A stretch of DNA of 64,000 nucleotides from Halichondria panicea (taxonomy: Eukaryota; Porifera; Demospongiae; Suberitida; Halichondriidae): contig NC_087381.1 of assembly GCF_963675165.1 (NCBI RefSeq), positions 7,286,419 to 7,350,418 on the forward strand, given 5' to 3'. This document shows positions 33,599 to 45,749 of this stretch, piece after piece (the stretch's first letter is position 1; the number at the start of each line of letters is the position of its first letter). The notes under the pieces were generated by a model. The model made no database searches. It saw only the letters and a program-made list of their open reading frames with translations, and was not told the origin of the DNA. Position numbers and translations under genes: made by a program.

Positions 33599-34729
33599 TC
33601 ATTCAACATTAAGAGAAATGGTTTCTAAGCTAGGACGGTCATGAGCATGATAAGAAAGACATTCCTTAATTACATGGGCAAGTTCAGTTGACTTAATTAC
33701 AATGGAGTTCATCTTCTTCATTATTCTACCTAATGAGTATATATCGCTCTGTGTGCTCTGTAAAACAAGCCCATCGCGGAGGTCTGGAGCTACTTGAGTG
33801 TGTTCTTTTATGTAAATAACTTTCTGTTCCTCGGTCAGGCAGTACTTCTTAGCATGCTTTTCTTTACATGCCTTTCCAAAATCCACAATACATGGCCGGA
33901 TACATTCTAACAAAGTAGTCCCTAATACTACGTTGTCTACTTTAAGATCATTGTGAAGAATACTCAGCTTGTGCATGTATGATAGACCATCACAAATTTG
34001 GATCAGTATTTGCATCCATGTCTTAGGGCTTAATTTAATTTCGTTAGTCGAATACAAGGCAGAATAATTATAATGAAACTTGTTGCTGCTTCACGCTTAC
34101 ATTAGACATTACTAAAGCTCTCCTGGTGGAACAAATACCAAAACAGTGTGGTATATAAGGGCTGGAATTTAATGTAAGTAATATACTGGCTTCATGCCTA
34201 ATCGATTCGATTGAGGAGTCGGAAGTAAATGTTTTGACACAGACGTCAAAACACTCTTTAAAAATCATACGAGAGCATGTTCCAAACCGACCATTTCCTA
34301 TATGAACATCACCACCCCCATCTGCTAAACATTTCTCACTTATCTCTGGAACTACAGTAACTCCTCGCATAATATCAGCATTCGTACACATTCTTGGAGT
34401 TGCCTTGGGTAGACTGATTGCACTCGTCTTCATGGCTGCTGTTAGTAACTTTAGTGGTCGTTGGTGACTGCAGGATGTTCCCAGAGTTCCTGTCCGTAAT
34501 TGCTTAGCTCGATACACGTTGAGTTCCCTGTATGAACAATATTATTTACTGGCTGTTAATCAGCAACTTACAGTTTATAATCTATTGCCTTCTTCTTCCA
34601 ATTCTGAACATTTTTCTCGGCACATTCAAGGCTCTTCTTCTCCATACACAGCTGCTTGCCAATTTTGTCAACTCTAGCTTTTCGATTGAGCCTCTTGAGC
34701 TTGGATCTTGAGAATGTCTGGTCAGCCAT
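33599..34729 (-). CDS. Transposon-borne protein kinase
   Basis: Exons 34572-34729, 34101-34527 and 33599-34078 give 1065 nt, 354 aa. The N-terminal ~55 residues are basic and probably helical. The kinase fold follows: glycine loop GNGRFGTC, VCVKTF with the ATP-binding Lys, IRHEAS with the helix-C Glu, HNDLKVDN in place of HRDLKxxN (catalytic Asp kept), VDFGKA metal-binding motif, APDLRDG at the APE position, SDIYSLGRIM and the late Arg in HDRPSLE. It is thus likely active, Ser/Thr or TKL-like. Exons 2 and 3 only join in frame if 34079-34100 (22 nt, gtaagc...caacaag) is removed, either as an extremely small intron or as a frameshift. The gene is divergent from the transposase candidate, with 214 bp between the start codons. 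Confidence 0.78.
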
Positions 34730-34943
34730 TTTGTAATAAGTCTAAGAGAACCAGAGGTCGCAAAATACCCGCCATAATGCATCTGAGAAGTGTTATCATG
34801 CTATTGAATGAGTACTGTGGTTAATTTAGTGGGTGATAACACCGCAGCCTATTCACCCGCCCACTCATATTGACATGGCTAATTAATTTTGTTACATAAC
34901 AGCTCAAGGGACCTTTTGTTCCATTATCCCGGGCCTCCTAGCT
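34730..34943. promoter_or_regulatory. Shared divergent promoter region of kinase and transposase genes
   Basis: The start codons at 34729 (minus) and 34944 (plus) leave 214 bp, which must hold both 5' UTRs and control sequences. It contains AT-rich stretches ('ggttaatttagtgggt', 'gctaattaattttg'). No definite TATA or initiator is claimed. The arrangement implies coupled expression. Confidence 0.5.
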
Positions 34944-37523
34944 ATGGCAGTAAACAAGCAGTCCAGAAGAGCAGAGAGCCTGTCCATCACCATCTCAAAT
35001 TCAGCAAAGAAGTACTCTGACTTCAGCCACACAGAACCACAAGTACAGCCAAACTTCTCTCTCTCTATTCCTATCGAGTTGCTGCATCATTGGTACATGA
35101 ACAAGAAGGCAGAAGAGACATTCATTAGCTTAGTTAATAGCATGGTAACAATAGTTAAACTAGCACAAAGCGATCGTCTGGAGAAAAGGCTTGCAGAACA
35201 AGCTAGCAAGGTAGCAAGAAGGATACGGGGGCTAAAAGGAAGAAGGAGGTATGCCGTACTTGCTGGAGAATACAACCTCTTCGTGCTTGATGGAGAAGCA
35301 GAATCGTATTCTGAAATTGAGCAGCAACTATCCACTGAATCTCCACAGCCAACAACAATCCCCGAAACAAGTAGACCTACCACAGCACACATCAACAAAG
35401 GCAAAAAAGTTCACGAGGTATCACCACGACAGGTAAAACGAAAGCTAGCACACTGTAAGAGCTCTGCAGAGCAAGCGCTTTGGTTTTGTGAATCATTCGG
35501 TCTTCAGCCAGAATCTTTAGAGCTACGCAAACAGACAGGATCTCCCATCAAATTCAATTTTTTATCTAGCCCATCTCACAAGCCACAACATCAAACGCCA
35601 GCTCTTTCACCAAACGATTCTGCGAGGGTACAGCAAGCTCTTTATGTACTTGACAGGTTTGCTGTGAGTGACGAAGCTTATCATGAATTGAGCGTCGCAT
35701 CTGATTTACCACCACTGTACCGAATCAAGGATGCTCGCCTCTCAATTAACAACTCTCTCGACATCCGACATCTCGAAGGTCCTTATCCTGGTGCTTATAG
35801 ACCACCGAAAGCTGCAATCCAGGAAGAGCTAGCTAAGATCGTAAGTAAAGAAGAAATTATACATTATTATTATGGATTATTATTTTAGGTTCATTCAGGG
35901 AAAGCTATCACCCAACCAGTAAAAGTAAAACTCAGTGGTGACGGAGCCAGATTCACAAGATCATCCAATATCATACTTCTCTCATTTGCATTTCCAGAAA
36001 TTCAAGACAATGTTTTATCAGGCATGGGTAAGCTTAACAATAAAAATATTAAACGAGAAAGTGGTGAAAATATTTTTATATTGACATTCATACAGGCAAT
36101 CATACTTTTGCTGGCCTAAAAGCCGAAGAGTCGTATGAAACAATTAGTTCAGGACTATCTGAGGTATTGAAGGAGTTGAACGACATCATTTCACACCCAC
36201 TACTCACTGTTGATGAAACAGAGTACCGCCTTGAGTTTTTCCTGGGTAGTGATTACAAGGTGAGAATGTATAGTTAATTACTGACTATAAAAATTGCATT
36301 ATTAGTTTCTTTTACTGAGTATGGGCCTCAACAAAGCAACCTCTATGTACGCTTGTGTCTGGTGTACCATCAAGAAGGATGAAAGGTATATCTATAATTA
36401 TTATATGCTTAAACCTAGCTTCCCCATTTGCCGCTATAGGTGGGATATGTCAAAGGATAGGGCTGACTACACCGTAACAAATGCAAGAACATTGAGTTCC
36501 CTACAAGCAAAAGGCGCACTTCCCAGCAGTAAACCAGCAAGTGTACGACTAGGATCAATTACAACACCACTACTGAACATAGAGCCAGACCATATAATAC
36601 CCGATGAGCTACACCTACTCCTACGTATAGCTGACGTTTTAACAAGAAATCTCATTCTAGAGATAGTGGCATCTGCTAAACAAGACAGACAAGGAAACGC
36701 ACATATACTCACTCACCTACAAACACTACAGACGATCGTTAAAGACTGTGGTATCACGTTCAGGGTATGGGAAGCAAGGGGTCCAGATGGCAAAGCTTCT
36801 GGACATTACGAATGGACATCACTGCAGGGGAACGACACCAAGAAGTTTCTGGAACGTCTCCCAGTGAGGTTTGCTGACCTACTGAAGGAAGAAATTCAAG
36901 CTAAAATGGCCCAACTTTGGACAGTGAGTACTAATTAAATTTCCCTTCCCATTTTACAAACATAATTATTTATATGGTCTGGCTCTATAGGAATTTCTCT
37001 CTTTGTATAAGATGGTTTCTAGCTGGACTCCACCTCCCAGTGAAGTGGTTGAGCAAAAGGTATAGTGTTAGTTTACTAGTAGGGAGAACCATTGTATCTA
37101 ATTTACTATAATCTATCATGATAGGCGAAAGACTGGATAAGGCTTTTCTTGAGCTTGAAGCACAAGTGTCAAGGGTTTCAGGAAAAGAATATTACGCCCT
37201 ATATGCACACACTGGTCTTTCACTTCCCTTACTTTATTTCAAAATACGGAAATGTCAAGATGTTTAGTGGACAAGGTGAGTTCGAGTGTAAAGAGATAAC
37301 ATTTTAATCACCTTTTTCTCTAGGGGTGGAGAAAAATAATGATGACGCCAAGAGACACTACTTCTCCAGTAATCTGCATGACCCAGTGGGGGAGGTTCTG
37401 AAAGCTGAAGCGAGAATAGACGAGACATCACAATTTAAGCGAAAGAAACGAAAGTACATACGAAAAACTCCATTAGATTTAGTAGACATGAACAAACAGC
37501 CACGACTTGACTCTGAATCATGA
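34944..37523 (+). CDS. RAG1/Transib-like DDE transposase candidate
   Basis: Eight exons (34944-35840, 35889-36027, 36096-36259, 36306-36385, 36440-36923, 36991-37059, 37125-37275, 37324-37523) total 2184 nt, 727 aa, with phases matching at every junction. Candidate catalytic residues: D317 in SGDGARF, D398 in LGSDYK, E664 in GVEKNND. C417 and C420 (YACVWC) and H639 and H644 (HTLVFH) could hold a zinc ion. In RAG1 the same order occurs (D600, D708, C727/C730, H937/H942, E962). The D-to-C distance (19), the H-to-H distance (5) and the H-to-E distance (25) are identical; the D-D spacing is shorter (81 against 108). The N-terminal 300 residues are basic and unassigned; a basic tail (KRKKRKYIRK) resembles a nuclear localisation signal. 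Transposase function is inferred. It sits at the right end of a TIR-bounded insertion, which supports the reading. Confidence 0.75.
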
Positions 37524-38193
37524 TTAATTCTACCCAACATAATAATATAGTATACTATATATCCTGATAGATTGTACACATTTACTATCTTCAAGTAAAT
37601 GACTGCTAGCCTATACTTACTTGCAGCCATATACACTCACTTTACATTGCTGGTACATTGCGATTAATGGGGAATTCCCCAAATTAGTGGCTCTACGCAG
37701 CTCTTGGGTATGTGTAGATAATGCGATACGTCATTGATAATTGTGGATTTTTTGACAAAACTGGACACATTTTGGAACCGCTTAGTCCACTTTATATCGA
37801 GCAGCAGCCGCTTTAAGCAGCAGAGTAGGCCGTATATTTTTGCTGGCAATCGGCAAAAATGAAAATATATGTGTAAGAATGCCGCAAATCAAACACAAAA
37901 ATACAAAATAATCAAATTTTACAATACAATACACGAGACAAGCGCTGAAACATTGATCAACAAAAGCAGTTAGGGAACTTATACAAGCTGGCTGGCTAGC
38001 TTCTTGTGGGATTCCAAGGTTAGCTAAGGTGTATTTCTTCTTCTTTGTATCGGCAAATCAACTGAAAGTAGCTCCCTACAAGGGAAAAAGGGAAGCATAG
38101 CCTTTGGTCTCATAAGAACACATATAAAATCATACCGTAATATACAGAAAATTACTAACTGATTTACTGACATATTTTAATTGGTGTCCAGTC
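37524..38193. other. Right non-coding end of the four-gene element
   Basis: No credible gene. It lies between the transposase stop and the right TIR and probably holds 3' UTR and subterminal sequence. I find no partner for the left-end palindrome here. Confidence 0.5.
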
Positions 38194-38206
38194 ATTGCTG
38201 GCAATG
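38194..38206. repeat. Right 13-bp terminal inverted repeat
   Basis: ATTGCTGGCAATG, inverse of 31475-31487; the host exon resumes at 38207. Confidence 0.85.
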
Positions 38207-41200
38207 CTCACAGTCACAGCTGCAATGATGTCAGAATTAGGTTACAAGGTGACACATCGTGTAAAGATGGCATGAGAATGAAATGGATTCAAAGTAAGAA
38301 AGGCCTTGTTTTTGGGGACATTTGGTCTAAACATAACAAATGACAGAGCTATAGCAGAAGAGCTATCGAATGCATCTTTTCATTTCGTAAATAGATGTTC
38401 CTAACTATAGTTATGGACAATCAAAGGTAGCCACTGAGAAATAAACACAATAATTATTATGAACCATCGTTATCAGTAATCTCTACGGTGGTGACGTTGG
38501 GTGATAGGATAACGTCAACATCACCAGTTGTCAATCGACCAATGAAACGCTCCAACACCTCGTTGATGTCATCTCTCCGTATATCCACGGTGATGGGAAT
38601 GGACACTGTCCCCTCATTAAAGGTCAGAGCCTGGGTCACACCAGTGTAGTCCGATCCATCTGTGGGAAAGTTATAAAATCAATTGTGTATCCATAAAAAT
38701 GACACACAGTACATAATTGTACATCCAGATGCAAGTATTGCAATCAACTGAAAGTCTACTCATTGCATGGGACCTGTGGAGAATGTTTGTCTATCGAGGT
38801 GTCTCTATTTTAAGGGAGTCTAAACATGCATGGTAATGGTTTCACTGATGTATATTCAGCATGTATGTACACCACATGTGTGCATATATACACAGTACAG
38901 TGCCCCATATGTATCTATAGCAGCACTATAGAGTCGCTCTTCTTACCAAGGGCAGAACCGTCCTCTGTAGCAAAGTTAACAATGACATCACGCCTGAGAT
39001 CACCCATGAGAACGTTCACAAACAGCTGTACGTTGTCGTCCACGTCCTCAGTAGCTTGGTACACAGTCTGAGTGAAACCAATTACCACTCCTGCACATGC
39101 AGGGACAATGATGTATCACATTTTATGCAGCTAGATGATTCAAAATACACAATTAATTGAATTGAAGCTAGCCTCTTACTATTTTGTAAGTCATTGTTGT
39201 CTCTATACATACCTATACTAAACACATTTGGGTAACACTGTGTGGTAAAACCTCCCAGTATTGGACACCTTCGAATAACAGACACACCTCGTTCACTGAC
39301 TTGTCCGTTATTTGGAGGTTCCACTGTATGGTCATGCATGTAAAGCAAAACTTAGATAAACCTGCTAGACACTTACCTATACACTGGAAGCATTGACCAC
39401 CCTGATTGTAATACAGTCCTGCATTATTATTGACACAACAGTCCTCAGCATTGGAAGAAGGTCCCCCCACAACAAGAGTAGCACAGCCAGGATCAGTGAA
39501 ACATCCAGTGAATTGGGCCTGAGCTGCAAAGATAATTTATAGCTCTTTTAGTAAGAGAGCTATAATTATGAGCATGCCTTACCAGTGGAAGTGAGCAAGG
39601 TGATCACTGTCATTAATAGTGTCAATAGGAGTTGATGTGAAACTCCCATCCTGTCTTTGATTGTGCTCCTGCTAGATCTAGATCTACTGTATATGTGGAA
39701 GCAATTCTACATCTACTAGTTAAAGCCTACTGTACTGGCTCCATAGTTACTGCTTTAACTTTCATCTTGTCATGTACAGGAAATTACTTAGCCTTAATTA
39801 ATTCTGGATGATAATAATTATAAAGTATCAGTTCACAACTAGATCTACATCTGTTTCAATGTCCTGTACATTATATGAATTCGAAGTAACTGGTTTTAAT
39901 TATTATCGTTCATGGGGACTGTCACAGGCCCATAAGCCTCACAGGGTGTTAGTTCAAACTGCACCTCTGAAGCTCCGTCCCTTGCTGTAGATGGTTGAGG
40001 ATTGAGAGCTCAGTAGCTAGTTTATAGCCTAGTACTAGCTAAAAGCATGGGCTGGAGGAAATAGAGAAGAAAACATTGACCGAAACGTGGATCGTCAATG
40101 CTATTTACGTAGCGTTTCCCATCCCTCTCCCTTCTTATATCTATGTTTGAGCTAAAAACATACACGTAGCCATATACGCGTTCCCTATATTAACGAAGTG
40201 TTTTGCTAGAAGGATTAAAATTGAAATTCATATCTTAGCTTGCAATTAATTTTGTTGCTGCATGCATGCTTCAGACGTACAATATATGCATGCCCAAGTC
40301 TGAGCGCAGTGATGCTGTTATAATTATTACAAGCTTGAGGGAGCAATAATCTTCACGTATCGCAGCACACCTTCTTGTGCACACTGAAGAGGACTAGCTT
40401 CCGCCCACACTCGATCTTCACATGTCCTTATCTCATCTCCTTGAAGCTGGAACCCTTCATCACAAATGTACGTAGCAACTGTCCTATGTGGTCCTTCAGA
40501 CACATTGTACATGATCATTCCATTAGTGAGTGGTGGAAGATCGTTACACAAAGCTGTGATTACATTATGTGATTAGCAATCATATGTTTTCTCAACTTAC
40601 GGACACATAGTGGTTCTTGGCCAGTCCACGCCCACACCATTCTACTTCCTGCCTCTCCAGTGGTACAGTTCCTCTCATTATCCCCATCTAGGAAGAACCC
40701 ATCCTCACACGTGTACATTGCTATGGTTCCCGGGAAAGAGATGCCAATGTGATACAAGATTGATCCATTCCCAGGAGGGAGCAGCTCTTCACACTCTAAA
40801 CCTGCATGAATGCTTTTAGTCCACTTTCTATTATTTCAAGTTTAAAACATTAGCAGCTTTCATCTCACAAGTTAAGGAACAACTTACGTTGACACGTTGG
40901 TGGTAATCCATCGAAAGTGCTGTCACTTTGACAAACTCTGATCACGTTTCCGATAAGAACGAATCCAGGGAAACAGATGTGCTCAGCGTTAGTTCCCTCG
41001 AGGTATGGAGCCGTCGTGTCAGGTGAGTACTCAATACGACCATTAACAAGCAATTCTAACTCTTGACAGATAACTATGAAGGTTGTATATCAATTGCAAA
41101 AAATAATATTATGCGTTCCCAAGATTTTATTACACGTCCTCTCAAATATGCTATGTCCTTCAACTACTATTATAAGCTACTAGTAAAATTAATAATTATC

Positions 41201-41421
41201 ATAGTACGTGTACATACCTTCGTCCTCGATGATGGTAGCATTGGCAGTGCCTGGACTCAGGGACACTCTCTCCCCACTAATGATGATTAGTAACTTGAAA
41301 CATTTCATTATTCTCAATTATTGGATCATCAACTGGAATCTGAATGCTTTGCATGCCTGCGCTCAGAATGATTGGCATGTTGATAATCGAAGTGTAGTCC
41401 AGACCAGCCATAGCAGCAAAA

Positions 41422-41576
<155 letters not shown>

Positions 41577-44375
41577 GATAATAATATTTATGCGTGTCAT
41601 AAGATGAAGACTCTCACCTGCTATCAGACCGTTAGCAGTTGAGAAGAACAACTCAATATCTCTGTTCAATGTATGACCACTATAGCTAGTCACTCCCACA
41701 GTGAATATGATTGGTCCTTTGTCCTCACTGGTAGAGTATGGTGGGTTGATGAAACCAACAGTCACCTCTGTACATGTATGGATTAGCGGGTATGACAAGC
41801 ACAATATTCACCTTCATTGTCTAAAATTGTGATGTTACTGCCAGATGGATCGATCACAAGGTTTTCAGGTAAACTAGTGCCTTCAAGCGCAATAAATTGC
41901 AGAGAAAATTGCTCTTCAAGTTCGTAACGATTGTCCTCTGTTATCTCAACCATGAAGCAACTCCGACGATTAGTATCACTAAAGCTTAAAAAATGGGCAA
42001 AACGGGGTCCAGTCATTTCCGTATAGTCATTTCCATCTATGAATCAAACAGATTACAATAAACAGTGTTGTAACAGCATCTCTACACACTATACCTGCTG
42101 TGCCTCGTACAGTTTCAACCCCAAGACCGACCGTTAATTCTCCAATTGAACTTTCTTCTGGAGGTACAAACATTCTCACACACACTTTCAGAAATCCAAT
42201 CCCTTCGTTAACTATGTATGAGGTTCGCTCGAAGCCAATGAGGAATCCAAAAGTTAGCACATAATACTATACAGTAGTTATAACTCACGGTCATCATCTT
42301 CAATAATGATGAAGAATTCAGGGTATTCTGGGAGGGTCTCAAACCCTGGGAACATTCCATCAGTCTGAGTGGGTAGGCTTAGTCTGAGTTGAGCAGCTTC
42401 TGTTACCTTAGGCAGTTTGTCCGCAAATATAGTCACTTCTACAAACACGTCATTCTCCTCTGGTTCTATTGATTCTAAAGTTGATGATGGAAATGAGAAA
42501 TCATTGTCCTCTCTGTCAGCTGAGAGAATGGCATTTCCAAGTCCATCTGGAGCAGTTTGGAACAAATTAACTACAAAGCTGATGGTTTGTTCAGTGACAT
42601 TGCCTGCTCCTTTAATAATTTGAATTTGGTGATCGGCTTCTACCTCCGGATATGTTGTATTTGGTAGGGAAAATCCAATAAAGATATCTGTGTGTACAGA
42701 TTATTATATTTATTTACTCATCTACACAATAATTATGTAATTAACTCACCATTGTTGTCTACAATGTCGATGCGAATTATATCGCCGCCATTGCTTTCAA
42801 TTGAAGCTAATGGTGGCACGTTAGCTGGATCATGAAAAGTTAAAGTAACCACAAAATACTCCAAGGCTTCGTCAATCAGATCATCGTATATCAGTACATC
42901 TCCAGCCAAAAGAATCTCCCCACCAGCCATAAAATTCAGTGTGATGGGTGTAGTAACGAAATCTATCCTGTCTGGAACTATGGTCAGAGTGAATTAAATA
43001 ATTATAGAAATCTTCAACTTACTAGTGTTAGCTCTTGCAATTGGTCTGGTAGTTGGTAGAGGCCTAAAATCTTCAGTAGCGACCATGGGTGTCAGAATTA
43101 GTGAGATATCGGAGGCCAATTCTACCTCATTGGCCACTGTCACCTCAATGAAGATGAAGCCATCATCCTCATCTAAAACTTCGTCGCTCTCTCTCAGCCG
43201 AAAAACGAGGGCTAATAATAAAATTACTCAGAATAGCATAATTTGCATAATTTTTTTACCTGTACTATCCTGTATAATGAACTCCTGCCTACTCCGAAAG
43301 AAAATATTTGGCAAAGATGAATCAAAAAGTGCTCGGTTAACATTGGCCACATTAAGCAGTGCCAATTCCAACACAAAGGTCTCATCTGGTTCCAATGCCA
43401 CTCTGTCTGCTTGGAAGATGATGGAGGTAGTTCCGCCAGGGTTGAGAGTTAGAGAAACAACACTCTGACTTATACCAAACTCATCTTCTAATGCTGTTAG
43501 TGTGGAAGTAAGCAACATAAACTCCATTCTGTATTTCTGTTAGTATAACAATACCTGTTCCTTCCCCATTGTAGTCAATGGCCACCCTAAGCTGTGCATT
43601 AGATGGATCCTTGAAGTATCCAAATGGAAAATCATAAGGAAATTGGGCCTCTGGTCTAGTGAAGGAGTCCGAGCCAAAGCCGTACACTGCATACAGTGAC
43701 ATAAAAGCTTGGTGGATGTGTCAAAGCTACATAATATGCAGTATAGATAAAAGTACGTATTCAGAGGGAAACTCAAGGAGTAGGAAATAATTGGCCTTGA
43801 TTGATGCTAAAAAGGATGCCAAAAGTATAATTAATGGCTGCAACATCAGTACAGTATAGAGCCTTGCAGCTCTCTTCTCACTCTTGCAGCTACCAATAGC
43901 TAGAAGCGTTCTAGTGCAGATATAGAGCTAACAATAATTACTAAGTAGAGTAGCAACACTCCATGGATAAGTTTTGCTATGCACTCTACTGAAAAGGCTA
44001 CAATAACAAGCAAAACTACAGGCATAAGGCATACCTGTAACTCACATTATTTTGCAACAGCTGTAACAGTTTACGCACACACACACACACAACACACACA
44101 AAACGCTTGCGCATTGCACACTGAAGTATAATTATAAAAACAATACACGGCAACTACTGAACCAACAGTTAACTAAAAATATAATGTTAATCTATAATCG
44201 TAATGAATGTAAAGCAAAAACCAAACAGCTCTCCTGATTGGCTTGAAGCCATCATCTCTTTAGCTCTAGCTCTGTGTGTGTGATATCTATGAAGCCTCGA
44301 TTTAACGCCTCAATAAACTTTGGACTAAATTAAGGGCCTGGAATCGAGGCTAAGATATAGGAGTGAGGTGTTTCA

Positions 44376-45276
44376 CCATAGATAGTAGAGGAAGGGGATT
44401 GGAAATGGGATCACGTGAGCTTATGCTTGCAACGTGAGGGATCGTGCGCGTTGCAACCAATAGACACCTTGAAGTGTGATTTTCCTGGTTTTGAGGTCAA
44501 AAGAAGCCTTTGAAAAGAAGCAAATGAGAGGATACTAGGTAAGTAAAAGTATGAATAGCGGCCCTAAAGTTTGTCTTGAGGCATGGCTAGGTACAAATGA
44601 AACATTATTTACTAGCTAGAAGCATATTCACTCTCGGTAGCACACACAATTTGAAGATTTTACAACACTTAGCTTCTTCTTTTTATTTGTGGGGTAAGAA
44701 CTGACTTATGAATTGCATCTATTGTAAATGAATGATCACAGTAGTAGTACATGATGGTATTTTATTGCTTCAGCTATATATTGGAAGTGGGGATATCATA
44801 CTTCTTGAGTTATTGGCCGATTTGTTGATTTCCACTAGCCATCTTTGCGGGGTAGCATCTCCATAACTAAGCTGAGTTTATATTAGAGACTCGGCAGTAT
44901 TAAAGATCAATGTCCATATTATTGCTTCCAATCCATTAGATTTTGAAAATAACTATTCATGCTCTGATTTTGTCACCGCAGTGTCGATGTGTGGCAAGAA
45001 CTTGGACTGAGAAAATCAAATCACTGGAAGAACATTGATAATTTATGTTTAGATAGACCTTCTATTGATTGTTCATTGTTGTCTATGCATGATCATAAGC
45101 TTTTAGTTTAGCATAAACTGCCATTATGATTATTAGTGCACAACAAGTTTATTGCAAGCTCAGCACTTTAAGCTGCATCCATGGTCGCGGCTATAATTGA
45201 GGTTGTAGCAAGAACGGTCCTTGTGAAATAGTGCTAATTGCCTGTGTTTCCAGTCGCCTTCCTCTACTATCTATGG
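44376..45276. mobile_element. 901-bp element with 20-bp inverted ends
   Basis: The ends CCATAGATAGTAGAGGAAGG and their exact inverse bound ~900 bp in the second intron of the gene at 39896-45749. No open frame of note inside. 'cacgtga' motifs lie near both ends. A hairpin of another type (44293-44353) lies just outside. Probably a non-autonomous DNA transposon. Confidence 0.75.
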
Positions 45277-45749
45277 TTTCACGTGATGCAAAACTGTCCT
45301 TTATCAGTTACTGTATTACTAGAATATTTTGCTGGTGAAACCACAAATCTACCGAAAATTTGACCTTTTGCGATATAACTATTGTTTTCTGGCAGGGACA
45401 ATAGCGATCACGTTTAATTATCTGATGCTCGCAAAACATTCCAAGCTAAAAATTAACACTGACCTATGCACTGGAAGCATTGACCACCATCATTGTAATA
45501 CAGTCCTGCATTATTATTGACACAACAGTCCTCAGCATTGGAAGAAGGTCCCCCCACAACAGCAGTAGCACAGTCTGGATCAGTGAAGCATCCGAATTGA
45601 GCCTGAACTGCAAAGACAATAATTATATAATAATTATACATAATTATAGGTAAGCTTATAATAGCTATTGAGCAGGTCTTACCAGCAGTAGTGGAAATGA
45701 GCAAGGTGATCAATATCAGTAGATCTACAAGTTGATTTAAAACTCTCAT

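Larger units (their letters stand above)
31475..38206. mobile_element. 6.73-kb four-gene DNA transposon with RAG1/Transib-like transposase
   Basis: The boundaries come from comparing the split exon with the intact paralogue (61165-61284). Sequence ...GCTGCTGGAA stops at 31474 and CTCACAGTCAC... resumes at 38207, where the paralogue reads GGAAACTCACAG. The inserted DNA starts CATTGCCAGCAAT and ends ATTGCTGGCAATG, a perfect 13-bp inverted repeat; a short 'tggacac' match follows a few bases further in. No target-site duplication is visible; one A is missing instead. Cargo: small unknown gene (31943-32320, minus), chromodomain gene (32486-33310, plus), protein kinase (33599-34729, minus) and transposase candidate (34944-37523, plus). 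No second copy occurs in the window. I do not recognise the element as a named family. Confidence 0.88.
27841..39649 (-). pseudogene. Calx-beta/CCP receptor pseudogene, split by a 6.7-kb transposon
   Basis: Closest relative is the intact gene at 55953-62698. Recognised exons: 39583-39649 (signal peptide MGVSHQLLLTLLM), 39377-39523 (six-Cys), 38947-39090, 38465-38659, one Calx-beta exon split into 38207-38219 and 31366-31474 by the insertion, then 30862-31074, 30501-30665 and 29853-30074. The four exons equivalent to 58087-58443, 57762-57896, 57382-57579 and 56963-57163 are deleted. The last CCP exon (28583-~28729) lacks its 5' end and has a two-base insertion (ctatatgtgg against ctatgtgg). 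The membrane exon (28147-28305) lacks one base. The tail exon (right end 28039) is frameshifted. These independent lesions make it a clear pseudogene, although its 5' exons remain open. Confidence 0.88.

Noticed and set aside
35087-35404. Minus-strand frame of 105 residues
   Set aside because: Antisense to the first exon of the transposase candidate, whose eight exons join in frame.
31475-38206. Retroviral or LTR retroelement origin of the large insertion
   Set aside because: No long direct repeats, reverse transcriptase, protease or gag; the ends are inverted repeats.
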